A stretch of 64,000 bases of DNA from NCBI RefSeq assembly GCF_016758255.1, contig NZ_QYAD01000006.1, positions 62,001 to 126,000 of the forward strand, read 5' to 3'. The notes under the pieces are model-generated. The model was not told where the DNA came from, made no database searches, and saw nothing but the letters and a program-made list of their open reading frames with translations. Made by a program: the position numbers and the translations under genes. The DNA is from Leucobacter chromiireducens subsp. chromiireducens. Its GTDB lineage: Bacteria > Actinomycetota > Actinomycetes > Actinomycetales > Microbacteriaceae. Below are positions 15,913-24,806 of the stretch, piece by piece (position 1 is the first letter of the stretch; every line of letters starts with the position of its first letter).

Positions 15913-17388
15913 TCAGATGGATCGGCACAGCGGCAGTGCCGCTGCGGTGAAGGCCTGGGCTTGCTGCCCGACGAGCCTCCTCGTTTCGCAGGAGGCCTGG
16001 ATCGCGGCCTGTTCGATCTGCGACGCGGCAGCATCGAGCTCGCTCGCGGTCGGCGCCGAGACGGATACGAGGCCGACGACGCGCAGGACGCCGTGACCTG
16101 CGGTGAGCTCCGATTCCTGTTGCAGGACATCGCTGTACTCGGCGGAGGCTTGCGTGTCTTCGACCTGGCCGATCTTCCGACGTTGCGCGGCGTCGGCGAT
16201 CATCTCGGTCTTCTTCTTCCGCAGATCGCGCGCTGCCTGGTCAGCCCGGACCGGGAGGTAGTGCAGCGAGAGCGAGCGGAGCACGCCGCCGGTGAGGACG
16301 AGCGGGGCGAGGAACCCGGGGAAGGTCTGCGCTCGGGGCCATTCGCTGATCCACAGCACCGCATGGTGTGCGCTGTCGGAACGGAGCCGATCCCATGATT
16401 CGTTCACCGCGACCGGGCCGGCGATGGCGAGAACCCGGCCCAGCTTGCCGTGCCGTTCCAGGGCGGGACCCGCAGCGGGATCGTAGGCGGTACGGAGGAT
16501 GAGGGCGACATCGCCCGGGGTGAGCCAGCCGGTCATGTGCAGCTCGGCGCTGCGGAGCGCGGTCTGGAACGACTGCATCTCCTGACGCAGTACCGCTGCC
16601 GTGCCCTTCATCCCGCCGCCTGCCGAACGGATCTGCCTGGCGGCGGCGCGCATGTCGATCGACAGCGACACCGTGGTGGCGTGGCGCTCGCCTGCGGGGC
16701 CAGCCCGCTCGATGAGTTCCCGGTAGGTGGTCGCCGCCCAGGAGCCGTCGTCGGTGCCATGCTGCCGCCACCATTCGGTGAGCCCGGATCCGGAATCTGG
16801 GAGGGTGCGCTCCATGACCTGAATGCGGGCGATGCGACCTGAGCGGCAGGCGGCGGCGAGCACTCGGCCCCAGCCGGTGACGCGGCGCTGCTGCTCGGCG
16901 GGGTCGAGGAGCACGAACGCGGGATGCTGCACCCCGCACACCGCGGTGAGGGTCTGCGCGTGGGGGTCGTGGATCATCGCCGCTCCCGTTTCGGGGTCTA
17001 CCCATTCCCGGAGTGCCGCCATGTCGCCGGGGAGCGCGAGCGTGCCGGCGGGGCGGGGCTTCACGACGCGCCTGCGGTAGCGGGTCTGCTTCGCCCGGGT
17101 GCGGAGTATCCAGCGGGTGACGATGGGCGCCCACTCGATGACCTTCCGCCCGCCGACGGGCACCCAGGCGATCGCGACGAGCGACGCCCACGCGGGCGAC
17201 GCCCAGGCGAGGCCCGCACCTCCGTTCGTGTAGAGGCCCGCGACGACGATGAGCAACGCGACCGCGAGCACGATGAGCTGCGGAAGGGAGAGGCCGAGGA
17301 GGATGCCGCGGCGCGTGAGGCGGGAGAACTGCACCGGCCGTAGCTCGAACCTCTCCGCTGCAGCGGTGGTGGACGCGTGCGAGGTCAT
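15913..17388 (-). CDS. SCO6880-family conjugative transfer protein
   Basis: A 491-residue protein of the SCO6880/PrgI-like family. Two membrane helices (about residues 28-70) follow a short cytosolic start, then ..VPVGGRKVIEWAP.. and a large soluble domain that resembles the N-terminal part of VirB4 ATPases without nucleotide motifs. In actinobacterial conjugation systems it pairs with the short VirB4-like ATPase, as here. The ATG at 17388 lies 5 bases after the TrbL-like stop with AAGGAA upstream. Confidence 0.85.
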   Translation of the reverse strand: MTSHASTTAAAERFELRPVQFSRLTRRGILLGLSLPQLIVLAVALLIVVAGLYTNGGAGLAWASPAWASLVAIAWVPVGGRKVIEWAPIVTRWILRTRAKQTRYRRRVVKPRPAGTLALPGDMAALREWVDPETGAAMIHDPHAQTLTAVCGVQHPAFVLLDPAEQQRRVTGWGRVLAAACRSGRIARIQVMERTLPDSGSGLTEWWRQHGTDDGSWAATTYRELIERAGPAGERHATTVSLSIDMRAAARQIRSAGGGMKGTAAVLRQEMQSFQTALRSAELHMTGWLTPGDVALILRTAYDPAAGPALERHGKLGRVLAIAGPVAVNESWDRLRSDSAHHAVLWISEWPRAQTFPGFLAPLVLTGGVLRSLSLHYLPVRADQAARDLRKKKTEMIADAAQRRKIGQVEDTQASAEYSDVLQQESELTAGHGVLRVVGLVSVSAPTASELDAAASQIEQAAIQASCETRRLVGQQAQAFTAAALPLCRSI

Positions 17389-17392
17389 GGGT

Positions 17393-18754
17393 TCATTCCT
17401 TCCCGCTTGGTGCGGGCGGGGTCTGCGGCGTTGCTTGTGGGAGCGTTGCGGGCGGCTGCTGCACCGGCGAGCTTGCCGGTGGCGGGGTCGCCTGCTCGGA
17501 CGCGTTGCCGACGTGGGAGTCTGCGGCATTCCCGATCGCTCCGCCGAGCTTCGGCCCGGCGGTCGCGGTCTCCTTCACGACGATCGCCCCGGCCACGACC
17601 GCGGCAGCGGGTCCTGCTGCGGCGGCCCCGCCCGCGGCACCGCCGCCTGCGGCCGCACCACCGGCAGCACCGCCACCACTGGCAGCCCCACCGCTGCTTG
17701 CGGCGGCGCTGCCGCCTGTCGCAGGAGCCGCATGAGCCGGTGCTGAGGCTGATGCTGATGCGGGGGCGGTCTTCGGTGCGGCCGTGCCTGGGTCTGCGCC
17801 GTCGAGGACTTGCTTGAGTGCGGGACCGGATGGTTTCGACGGGAGCGGGATCGGCCGGTTGAGGGCGTTCTTCGCTTCCTGCTCCATTGACGCGGCCTGG
17901 TACATGTCGAAGCCGACGAAGCTCAGGAACTTGTACGCCATGTACGGTGCGAAGGCTGCGACGAACAGCAGCACGATTCCGGCGATGGGTTCGGAGAGGG
18001 ATTTCAAGTCGAGGCTGATGGGGGCGGCGACCTGGGTGGTGGCGATGAGGAAGATCACCACGATCACGAGCTTCGACGCGATGAGCGCTATGACAAAGGT
18101 CGCCCATTTCCCGAACCAGCCGCGCGAGGCCTCCCAGGTGAGGCCGGCGAGTGCGATCGGCCCGAACACGATGGCGACGAGGAGGAGGGCTTTGCGGATG
18201 AGGAGGGAGAACCAGAGGATGAAGATCGCGGCGATCATGAGGCCGGCGAGGAAGATCGTGAGCAGCGCCCCCGCCCCGCCCGCCACGGTGGTGATGGTGA
18301 CGGCGGTGATGAGGAGGGCGAGCCGGTCGCCCATACTCTCGATCGTCTGCCCCGTGGCTTGAATCACACCGACGCAGAGCTGGTCGGTGATTTCAAGCAG
18401 CAGACCGGTGCAGGTGATGAGCACGAACGATCCCAGCACTGATTTGGCGACGCCGGTGGCGGCGCGGGCGAGGGCGGAGGGGTCGCGGCGGGCGAGGCCA
18501 GCGATGAGTTGGAAGCAGAAGAACAGCACGGTGATGAACACGGCGATGCCGAACAGGATGTTGTAGACCTTGACATACCCGTCGGAAGTGACATCGACCG
18601 AGGTGGTGGTGGAGAACACCTCCCACATGCCCTGGAACAGGGTGGACACGGCGAGGCCCATCGCGGACGCGATCCATCCGAAGAAGAGCCCGGCGGGGCC
18701 TTCACCGATCATGGTGCAGACGGTGGAGATGCCGGGGATGTCGCAGATACTCAC
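17393..18754 (-). CDS. TrbL/VirB6-like polytopic membrane protein
   Basis: A 453-residue protein with about six to eight membrane segments in the first 300 residues (for example around ILFGIAVFITVLFFCFQLIAG and LALLITAVTITTVAGG), then a long Ala/Gly/Pro-rich tail. This is the arrangement of TrbL/VirB6 inner-membrane channel components. The start is a GTG at 18754. It sits between the small pilin-like genes and the SCO6880-like gene in the same direction. Confidence 0.8.
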   Translation of the reverse strand: MSICDIPGISTVCTMIGEGPAGLFFGWIASAMGLAVSTLFQGMWEVFSTTTSVDVTSDGYVKVYNILFGIAVFITVLFFCFQLIAGLARRDPSALARAATGVAKSVLGSFVLITCTGLLLEITDQLCVGVIQATGQTIESMGDRLALLITAVTITTVAGGAGALLTIFLAGLMIAAIFILWFSLLIRKALLLVAIVFGPIALAGLTWEASRGWFGKWATFVIALIASKLVIVVIFLIATTQVAAPISLDLKSLSEPIAGIVLLFVAAFAPYMAYKFLSFVGFDMYQAASMEQEAKNALNRPIPLPSKPSGPALKQVLDGADPGTAAPKTAPASASASAPAHAAPATGGSAAASSGGAASGGGAAGGAAAGGGAAGGAAAAGPAAAVVAGAIVVKETATAGPKLGGAIGNAADSHVGNASEQATPPPASSPVQQPPATLPQATPQTPPAPSGKE

Positions 18755-18770
18755 CCTGGATCACCGCCGA

Positions 18771-19043
18771 CTAGTTGACGGCCTGGCCAACGGTCCAGAA
18801 GAAGTTGATCAGGGTGACTGCCGCCCCGCACAGCACGGCGGCACCGCAGGAGACGAGCACGCCAGTCTTCCCGCGCGAGGCGAGGTGGGGGTTCGAGGAG
18901 TTCGCGCCGAGACCCCAGACGATTGCTGAGACGATCAGCGCGAGGACGCTGAGAATCAATCCCACGGTCATCACGGCGCCCACGATGTCGCGCAGTTGCG
19001 CGATCCCCGGAAGCCCGTCGCTGTTCGGGTCGATATCGATCAT
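18771..19043 (-). CDS. Small two-helix membrane protein of the conjugation module (DUF6112-like)
   Basis: A 90-residue protein with two hydrophobic helices (..IVGAVMTVGLILSVLALIVSA.. and ..GVLVSCGAAVLCGAAVTLIN..), as in VirB2/TrbC-type pilins and in the DUF6112 group found beside SCO6880-like genes. AGGAG lies upstream of the ATG at 19043. A paralogue lies just upstream at 19203-19469. A role as pilin or channel subunit is inferred. Confidence 0.7.
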   Translation of the reverse strand: MIDIDPNSDGLPGIAQLRDIVGAVMTVGLILSVLALIVSAIVWGLGANSSNPHLASRGKTGVLVSCGAAVLCGAAVTLINFFWTVGQAVN

Positions 19044-19091
19044 GGTGAAAGTGCTCCTGCCAGTCAAAGGGGGTGGACGCGAACCGTCCAA

Positions 19092-19105
19092 CAAGCAGGT
19101 GCACC
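19092..19105 (-). promoter_or_regulatory. GGTGCACC palindrome box upstream of pilin-like gene
   Basis: On the minus strand the sequence is GGTGCACCTGCTTG, identical over 14 bases to the box at 23386-23399. The core GGTGCACC is a perfect palindrome. A related core occurs at 21347-21355 upstream of the VirB8-like gene. It is a candidate operator shared within the conjugation module. Confidence 0.5.
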
Positions 19106-19202
19106 ACAGCCCACGGGCGGCCGATTCCCGTCGGGGTCGGCCGCAACCGCTCGTTCCAGCGCAGGAACCGGGCACCGGCGAGCAAACGGCCCGCCCCGGG
19201 CC

Positions 19203-19469
19203 TCAGATGTGGTCGCCGATGGTGAGGAGGAAGTTGGTCCAGGCGATGCCGGCACCGGCGAATGCTGCGGTACCGAGGGCGACGAACACACCTATGCAGG
19301 CTTTCTGCGCTGTGTACGGGTTCCCCGTCGAAGACGACATCGCCCATACGATCGCGGAGACGACGAGGGTGAGTACGGCGCCGATGAGGACGATCGTGAG
19401 GAGCGCGCCAATCACGGACGCGAACTCATCGGATGCGCCGACGGCTCCGAAATCGGGAAACACGTTCAT
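19203..19469 (-). CDS. Small two-helix membrane protein, paralogue (DUF6112-like)
   Basis: An 88-residue protein with two membrane helices (..IGALLTIVLIGAVLTLVVSAIVW.. and ..IGVFVALGTAAFAGAGIAW..), similar in pattern and in the A-I-V-W and N-P-Y/H turn to the protein at 18771-19043. GGAGG precedes the ATG, which overlaps the stop of the M23 gene (TGATG). The two paralogues may form a mixed pilin or pore; that is inference. Confidence 0.7.
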   Translation of the reverse strand: MNVFPDFGAVGASDEFASVIGALLTIVLIGAVLTLVVSAIVWAMSSSTGNPYTAQKACIGVFVALGTAAFAGAGIAWTNFLLTIGDHI

Positions 19470-20641
19470 CACAGGCCTCCCACGTTCGCGCGGCATCCGA
19501 CTGCGGTGCTCGTGCCGTCGCTCGGCACTGCCCCGTGCTGGGCGAGCCACTCGATCGCGTTCACGGGCGGCTGCGCTTGCCCGCCGGGGCGGATCTCGAC
19601 GTGCAGGTGCGGGCCGGTCGAACGACCCGACGACCCGACATCTCCGATGTGCTGCCCGGCCGTCACGGTCTCGCCGGCCGTGACGTAGATCCCGTGCTGC
19701 CACATATGCGCGTAGTAGGAGGCGACGCGGGCACCCTGCACGGTGTGCTCGATCACGATCAGGCCGCCCCACCCGGCACTGAACTCCGCGACCGTGACGC
19801 GGCCGTCTGCGATAGCGAAGATCGGGGTGCCGTCTCCTGCGGCGAGATCGGAGCCGGAGTGGAACTCGCTCTCCCCGGTGAAGGGGTCGCTGCGCCACCC
19901 GAAGCTGTCGGTGCTCGTGTAGCTGCCCTCCGGGAGCGGGAACACGATCCGCGAGGTCTCGGGCACCGGCCCGCCGCCCCCGTTGCCGCTGTTGCTGTCG
20001 GGGGCGGGGGTGGTGAGGGCGGTGAGGATCGCATCGGCGACGGGCTGCCAGTTCCGGTACCGGTCGGGAAAGGCACTGACTTCGACCGCCTGCGCCGCAG
20101 CGCCCGGGTCCATGGACTGCCAGCCGGGGATGTCGAGCAGGCCGCGCGGCGAGGGATAGTTCGGTCCGTCCTTCCCGCCATAGAACGCCTGGGCCTGATA
20201 CACGGGGTTCATGAGCTCGGCGACGGTGCCCCAGCCGACGGCGGGACGCATCTGGAACAGGCCCAGCGAGTCGTGATCTGAAGCGTCACCGTCGTTCGGA
20301 TAGTTCCCGGACTCGGGGTAGGCGCCAGTGTTGGCGAGCATCCGCAGCCGCGATTCGGTGAGCGCGGCCATCAGCGCAACACGAACCCCGGCCTGCCCGA
20401 CGCCGGGGATGCCTGCCCCGGTGGTGATGATCGTCGCCGCGTGGGTCAGTTGCCGCTTGTCGAGCGTGACCGAGGTGCCGTCAGCGGTGATGGCGGTGAG
20501 GCTGTCGGGGATCGGGCCGACCACGAGTGAGCCGGTGAGGCAGAATCCTGCCGGCCCCATGAACGCGCCCAGGCCCACGAGCGCGGTCGACGGGCCGATG
20601 CAGAACAGCACCAGCAGGAGGACGAGCAGCTTCTTCGCCAT
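19469..20641 (-). CDS. Conjugation-associated peptidoglycan hydrolase (lysozyme-like region plus M23 endopeptidase)
   Basis: A 390-residue exported protein. An N-terminal membrane helix (residues 3-27) anchors it. Residues ~70-200 resemble a transglycosylase-like domain (ALTESRLRMLAN.., DHDSLGLFQMRPAVGWG). Residues ~250-360 are an M23/LytM peptidase with zinc ligands in FHSGSDLAA and the HLHVE motif. It should open the cell wall for the secretion channel. The ATG at 20641 is three bases from the stop of the upstream gene. Confidence 0.88.
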   Translation of the reverse strand: MAKKLLVLLLVLFCIGPSTALVGLGAFMGPAGFCLTGSLVVGPIPDSLTAITADGTSVTLDKRQLTHAATIITTGAGIPGVGQAGVRVALMAALTESRLRMLANTGAYPESGNYPNDGDASDHDSLGLFQMRPAVGWGTVAELMNPVYQAQAFYGGKDGPNYPSPRGLLDIPGWQSMDPGAAAQAVEVSAFPDRYRNWQPVADAILTALTTPAPDSNSGNGGGGPVPETSRIVFPLPEGSYTSTDSFGWRSDPFTGESEFHSGSDLAAGDGTPIFAIADGRVTVAEFSAGWGGLIVIEHTVQGARVASYYAHMWQHGIYVTAGETVTAGQHIGDVGSSGRSTGPHLHVEIRPGGQAQPPVNAIEWLAQHGAVPSDGTSTAVGCRANVGGL

Positions 20642-20644
20642 AAG

Positions 20645-21307
20645 CTACGGCATGGGGGTATCGGCGGCCGAGAGCCGCAGCAGCCGACAGGAATCCCCGG
20701 TCGGGCAGGCGGCGAAGATCGTGAACGACACCGGCCTGGCATCCGAAACGTCTCGGTCTTCCCAGGAGCCTACGCGGTGCCGGGTACCAGTGATCGTGTA
20801 GGCGGCCGCACCAGGTGGAAGCGTGCCGGGCCGAGCGTTGGCGACGACCCCCGGCCATGTCCCGGGGACGGTGATCGTGTCGATGATGAGCCATTGCCGG
20901 GTCTCGTAGTTCCGCAGCTCACCCCAGGCCGCATCGTCTGGGAAATAGGCGCGGAGGTCCTCGGCAAGGCCAGGCGCTTCCTCGCGATCAGCGACATCGA
21001 CGATCGCTTGCATGTACTCGTGCGCACCGTAGCCAAGGCCCGTATCCCACGCGAACAGCCCCTCCGCCACCGAGCGGACGAACCGCTCCGGACCGGTGCT
21101 CGTCGGCAGTTCGCGCGGCGCGAGACTCTGGCCTGGCTGTGGCTCCGTCGTCACGGCGGGCGACGCTGGCGTGCGCGGAGCAGGCGCAGGGCCACGCAGC
21201 AGCCCGTAGACGCCGACACCGACGAAGAGCGTGAGGGTGAGACCTCCGCTGAGCAGGGCAAAGCGAAGGCGGCGCGATCGCTGATCCGGTGCGGTGGTCT
21301 GACGCAT
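20645..21307 (-). CDS. Membrane-anchored VirB8/TcpC-like transfer protein
   Basis: A 220-residue protein with a basic cytosolic start, one membrane helix (residues ~16-36), a Pro/Ala linker and an extracytoplasmic domain. The single-helix layout and the place between the hydrolase and ParB-like genes fit VirB8/TcpC-type scaffold proteins; sequence similarity is not obvious by eye. GGAAGGAA precedes the ATG, and a GGTGCACC box lies 40 bases upstream (21347-21355). Confidence 0.6.
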   Translation of the reverse strand: MRQTTAPDQRSRRLRFALLSGGLTLTLFVGVGVYGLLRGPAPAPRTPASPAVTTEPQPGQSLAPRELPTSTGPERFVRSVAEGLFAWDTGLGYGAHEYMQAIVDVADREEAPGLAEDLRAYFPDDAAWGELRNYETRQWLIIDTITVPGTWPGVVANARPGTLPPGAAAYTITGTRHRVGSWEDRDVSDARPVSFTIFAACPTGDSCRLLRLSAADTPMP

Positions 21308-21398
21308 GGAGTTCCTTCCGAGGACCGGGTGGATTCGGTACTCGGAAGGTGCACCCGCACACCCGCGGCGGAGAGAGCAGATGTCGCGGCTGCCGTCG

Positions 21399-22508
21399 TC
21401 AGATCGCGTGCGCAGACGGGGGGACAGTGTCGGCGGTCTGGGCGCGTGCGGTGCGGATGAGGGCGAAGAAGGCGACGGTCTCGGCGAGCACCGCTTCGGC
21501 GCGCTCCCACTCCGCCGCCGTGAGTTCGGATGCGAGGACGACGGGATCGTGCTTCTTCGTCCATCCGTCCATGTCGGCCCAGAGCGCCACGAAGGCGCGC
21601 GGCGGCAGCACGACGAGCGTCAGCCTCGGACGCTCCACCGTTCCCGCCCGCTTCTTCCCCTTGCCGCGACCTTCGGCGGTGACACGGGCGATCGCCGCCG
21701 AAGCGAGTGCGGCGAGCTCCGCCGTGCGCGCCTCCTGGCTGGCCGCCGCCCGCACTTCAGCCGCCGAGGAGACGGCTTGTGCTCGCACGGTCTCTGGTTG
21801 GGCGGGGTCGGCGGCGATCCGGTCGAGCTCGTCGAGGGAGAGGGCGGTGTTCATGCGGAGGTGCGCGCCGTGCACTTTCCCGCCCGCCTCGATCCGGGCG
21901 ACCTCTTCTGCGGCCTGGGCGCGGATGTGCGCGGGGCGGCGCTCGTCGTGGGCGAGGTCTTTGAGCCTGCCGAGCTGTTCGAGCATGTTCTGGGACTTCT
22001 TGCCGGTGACCATCAGCGCGGCCTGTTCTCGGGTACGGCCTTCACCGTTCCACGGTGGAGTCGAATCGACTCCACCGTAAGCTTCCGCAGAATCCTGCGA
22101 CATCCCGCCGTCGGCGCCGAACCTCGTGGCGGCTTGCCGACGGGCGGCGTCCTCTGCGAGGACGACTTTGAGTTCCCGGTACAGGGATTCCGCTTCGATC
22201 AGGGAGAGGGGCTTGTGCAGGGCGTTGTCGTTCTGCTCGGCGAGGAGCTGGGAGAGCCGGTCGGAGAGGTTCGACCGCACCCACACGTTCGTGGAACGGT
22301 ATCCGAGCAGGCGCAGCGCTTCGAGCCTTCGGCGCCCGCAGACGAGCGTCCCGTCCGGGGTGATTGTGATCGGTTGCAGCAGGCCTTCGTTGCGGATGGA
22401 ATCGGCGAGCTCTGGAATGTCGCCGAGGTCGGTGCGGTGGCGCACCCCGATGCCGATGGAATCAAGGGAGCGTTCCAGCTCGATGTGCCCCGGACTACTC
22501 GCAGCCAC
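21399..22508 (-). CDS. ParB-like nuclease-domain protein
   Basis: A 369-residue protein. Residues ~10-100 form a ParB/Srx-like domain: ..DSIRNEGLLQPITITPDGTLVCGRRRLEALRLLG.. with the G-x-R-R-x-E-A box. The middle has a helix-turn-helix-like region (..TREQAALMVTGKKSQNMLEQLGRLKDL..) and the C-terminus is Ala-rich. It may act in element maintenance or plasmid-like partition; no ParA is in the window. The start is taken as GTG 22508 just inside the end of the upstream gene; other GTG codons nearby are possible. Confidence 0.75.
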   Translation of the reverse strand: MAASSPGHIELERSLDSIGIGVRHRTDLGDIPELADSIRNEGLLQPITITPDGTLVCGRRRLEALRLLGYRSTNVWVRSNLSDRLSQLLAEQNDNALHKPLSLIEAESLYRELKVVLAEDAARRQAATRFGADGGMSQDSAEAYGGVDSTPPWNGEGRTREQAALMVTGKKSQNMLEQLGRLKDLAHDERRPAHIRAQAAEEVARIEAGGKVHGAHLRMNTALSLDELDRIAADPAQPETVRAQAVSSAAEVRAAASQEARTAELAALASAAIARVTAEGRGKGKKRAGTVERPRLTLVVLPPRAFVALWADMDGWTKKHDPVVLASELTAAEWERAEAVLAETVAFFALIRTARAQTADTVPPSAHAI

Positions 22509-23367
22509 GACACCCACCCCCGTCCGGAGCCGACAGCACCACCTCCGACAACACCACGTCATCGACGAGGAGCGCGCGGAGCGGTTCACCTGTGACGAGG
22601 CGGTGTAGCACGCCCCGCGCGGCGCTCGTGTGCGCCTGGTTCGGGTCCGGGCTGCCGAGCACCACCCTGAGCATCGCGAGCCACGAGGCGGCTGGGATGT
22701 CGAGGAGGGCGCGGGCATGGTAGTCGCGGCGGAGCGACTCGAACGCCTGAGCGCGGGACGCCGACTCTGCGAGCCTCGTCACGAGGTACTCCATCCCGCC
22801 CCGTGCGGCCTCGACCGGCCAGCCGAGCAGATGAAACAAGGCGACGGCGTCCTCGACCGCCTGCCCGACCCGCGCCGACGCCTCACTGGCCTCGGGCTCT
22901 GCAAAGTAGTCCGGGGCCGGGATCGCGAAGCTTTCGTGGTAGTCGGTGAGCGGGTTCTCCCGGTCGCTGAAGCGTTCCGCGTCGTGATGCGCGGAGAACT
23001 TCGGCCTGCGCGCCTGATGCACGGAACAGAGCAGCCCGTTCGCGCGCTCCTCGGCGATGCAGGTAACCTTCACGGCGCGGGTGACGACCGCCCACGGGTC
23101 GTCGGCGCGGCGGACGGCGCCGGTCCGCATCGCGTCGAACGCCGCGGCCGCTGCCTCCCACGGGTCGAGCCCGTGGCGGCGCGCGAGCGCGGCGTACTTG
23201 TCGGCTGCATACTGCATGAGCGTGGCGACTTCGGGGTCGTGCCGCCACGCCCACCGGCCCTCCTCGTGCAGGCGGATCAGCAGGGCGCGGAGCCCTTCGG
23301 AATGCTCAAACCCCCACCGGGAGCCTCTTTCGGGCTGCGCGGCAGGGGTTGTCGTGTTCTGGTTCAT
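22495..23367 (-). CDS. Conserved conjugation-module protein, unknown function
   Basis: A 290-residue soluble protein starting MNQNTTTPAAQPERG. It is helical throughout, rich in Ala and Arg, with ..MQYAADKYAALARRHGLDPWEAAAAAFDAM.. and a C-terminal pair of cysteines (G-C-R-G-C-E). No catalytic motif is seen. The stop overlaps the likely start of the ParB-like gene. A GGTGCACCTGCTTG box lies 19-32 bases upstream of the ATG. I do not recognise it. Confidence 0.6.
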   Translation of the reverse strand: MNQNTTTPAAQPERGSRWGFEHSEGLRALLIRLHEEGRWAWRHDPEVATLMQYAADKYAALARRHGLDPWEAAAAAFDAMRTGAVRRADDPWAVVTRAVKVTCIAEERANGLLCSVHQARRPKFSAHHDAERFSDRENPLTDYHESFAIPAPDYFAEPEASEASARVGQAVEDAVALFHLLGWPVEAARGGMEYLVTRLAESASRAQAFESLRRDYHARALLDIPAASWLAMLRVVLGSPDPNQAHTSAARGVLHRLVTGEPLRALLVDDVVLSEVVLSAPDGGGCRGCE

Positions 23368-23385
23368 GGTCGTGGCACCTCCTGG

Positions 23386-23399
23386 CAAGCAGGTGCACC
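23386..23399 (-). promoter_or_regulatory. GGTGCACC palindrome box, second copy
   Basis: The minus strand reads GGTGCACCTGCTTG, the same 14 bases as at 19105-19092. It lies directly before the ribosome-binding region (CCAGGAGG) of the gene starting at 23367. Confidence 0.5.
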
Positions 23400-23460
23400 C
23401 GGGGTGCATCGGCCCTGGGAGGTCCTGCGCGAACCGGCAAGTCGCTGCGTGCATGGCGGA

Positions 23461-23973
23461 TCACCTCAGACCCATCCCCGAACGCGCCAGCTCCTGCCGC
23501 CGCGCATTCCGGCGGCGGCCAGCGATCGACAGGTCCGGTAGCCGTGATGCCCGTTCACTCCGTTCCGCACGGCGCTCGGTGCGGTCCTGCGGGCGCTCCG
23601 TGCGGGCGTCGCGGAGCCGCTGGGCGAGGTCGGCCCGCAGATCGAGCCCCCAGCCCGTTGCCCGGGCCCCGCCCTGCATCGCCAGCTCGGTCGGACGCAC
23701 CCACCGGACCTGCGTCCGACGCTTTGCCTCCGTTGCTGCTTCGGCTGCGGGCGTCTCCGGCTCCGCAGCGTCGGCCTCCGGAGTGTCGTGCTCGGCCTGG
23801 TCGCGTGCGATCAGAGAGGGGTCACGGTGCACGGCGAGCATCGACCGCTCCACCTCCGGAACCGTCGCCTCCGGTGCGGGCGTGCGTTCGGTGTTCATCG
23901 CCGCCGCGAGCGCGGAATGCAGACGCGCCCGCGCTGCCTCCGTGCCCTCGGGCAGGTGTGCTTCGGTGTTCAT
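23461..23973 (-). CDS. Hypothetical charged protein of the conjugation module
   Basis: A 170-residue highly charged protein (Glu/Ala in the first half, Arg-rich in the second: ..RPQDRTERRAERSERAS..). It has no membrane segment and no recognisable motif. GAGGAA precedes the ATG, which overlaps the stop of the DUF2637 gene (ATGA), so it is translated with it. The basic C-terminus could bind nucleic acid; this is a guess from composition. Confidence 0.55.
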   Translation of the reverse strand: MNTEAHLPEGTEAARARLHSALAAAMNTERTPAPEATVPEVERSMLAVHRDPSLIARDQAEHDTPEADAAEPETPAAEAATEAKRRTQVRWVRPTELAMQGGARATGWGLDLRADLAQRLRDARTERPQDRTERRAERSERASRLPDLSIAGRRRNARRQELARSGMGLR

Positions 23974-24806
23974 GAGGGTTCCTCCTCGTTCTCGGGTACT
24001 GCCGCCGTCGGTACCGCTGGCGCAGCTTCGGGATCTTTGCCAGCCTCCTCTGGCAGTTTGGCGTCGGGCTCAGTCGTTGGCTTGGGGGCCTGTGGGAGCC
24101 AGCGGCCGATGGTCGAAGGGTGCACGTCGAGGTAGCGGGCGATCTTCTTGTTTGACCAGCCGCCCGCTCGCAGCACCTCCGCGACCTCACGTCCCGACCA
24201 GGTGCCCCGCCCCGTCGCCTCGCCTGGTGCGGGCATCGCCAGATCGTCCCGCTCGGGCTCTGGTGGGGCTGCGAGTATCGGCACCCCGAGCACTGGTCTC
24301 GGAGACATCGCTGCCACCGGCACTGCGGCTGCCTCGGCGTGCACCACCTCAGTATCCGCACTCGCGCCTTCCGTGGCTGCCGCATTTTCTTGGGGTTGGT
24401 GGCGGGTGAGGATCACGGTGAGGTGCGTGATTGCGAGCAGCACCAGAGGCGGCACCGCCGCAACTGATGCGGCGAGCACCGCGGGTACGTCGGCGTCGGC
24501 GGCGACGATCGCATGGATAGAGTTCGCGGCGACCGACAGCCCGGCCCCGCAGATCAGCAGCAGCCACGGATACCAGGCGGCCCGGTTCCCCGCGAGGGCG
24601 ACGACGGCGACGGTTGAGACGACGATGATGCCGTCCACGATCAGCGGCCACGCCCACGCCTGCCCGGCCTCGATCCCAGACCTGCGGGCGAGATCGGCCA
24701 GTGCGGTGAAGCTGAGCCAGAACGCACCGGCCGCAATCAGCACCGTGCCGGCGACCGCGGTCATCACGGCCAGCCTGCCACCCCGGCGTGTTCTCGTGTC
24801 GTTCAT
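23970..24806 (-). CDS. DUF2637 (SpdB2-like) membrane protein with C-terminal helix-turn-helix
   Basis: A 278-residue protein with four membrane helices in the first ~130 residues, including ..AGQAWAWPLIVDGIIVVSTVAV.., the signature of DUF2637/SpdB proteins of actinobacterial transfer elements. A C-terminal helix-turn-helix follows (..EVLRAGGWSNKKIARYLDVHPSTIGRWL..). It may help DNA spread or transfer, or link membrane to DNA. It is coupled by ATGA overlaps on both sides. Confidence 0.8.
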   Translation of the reverse strand: MNDTRTRRGGRLAVMTAVAGTVLIAAGAFWLSFTALADLARRSGIEAGQAWAWPLIVDGIIVVSTVAVVALAGNRAAWYPWLLLICGAGLSVAANSIHAIVAADADVPAVLAASVAAVPPLVLLAITHLTVILTRHQPQENAAATEGASADTEVVHAEAAAVPVAAMSPRPVLGVPILAAPPEPERDDLAMPAPGEATGRGTWSGREVAEVLRAGGWSNKKIARYLDVHPSTIGRWLPQAPKPTTEPDAKLPEEAGKDPEAAPAVPTAAVPENEEEPS

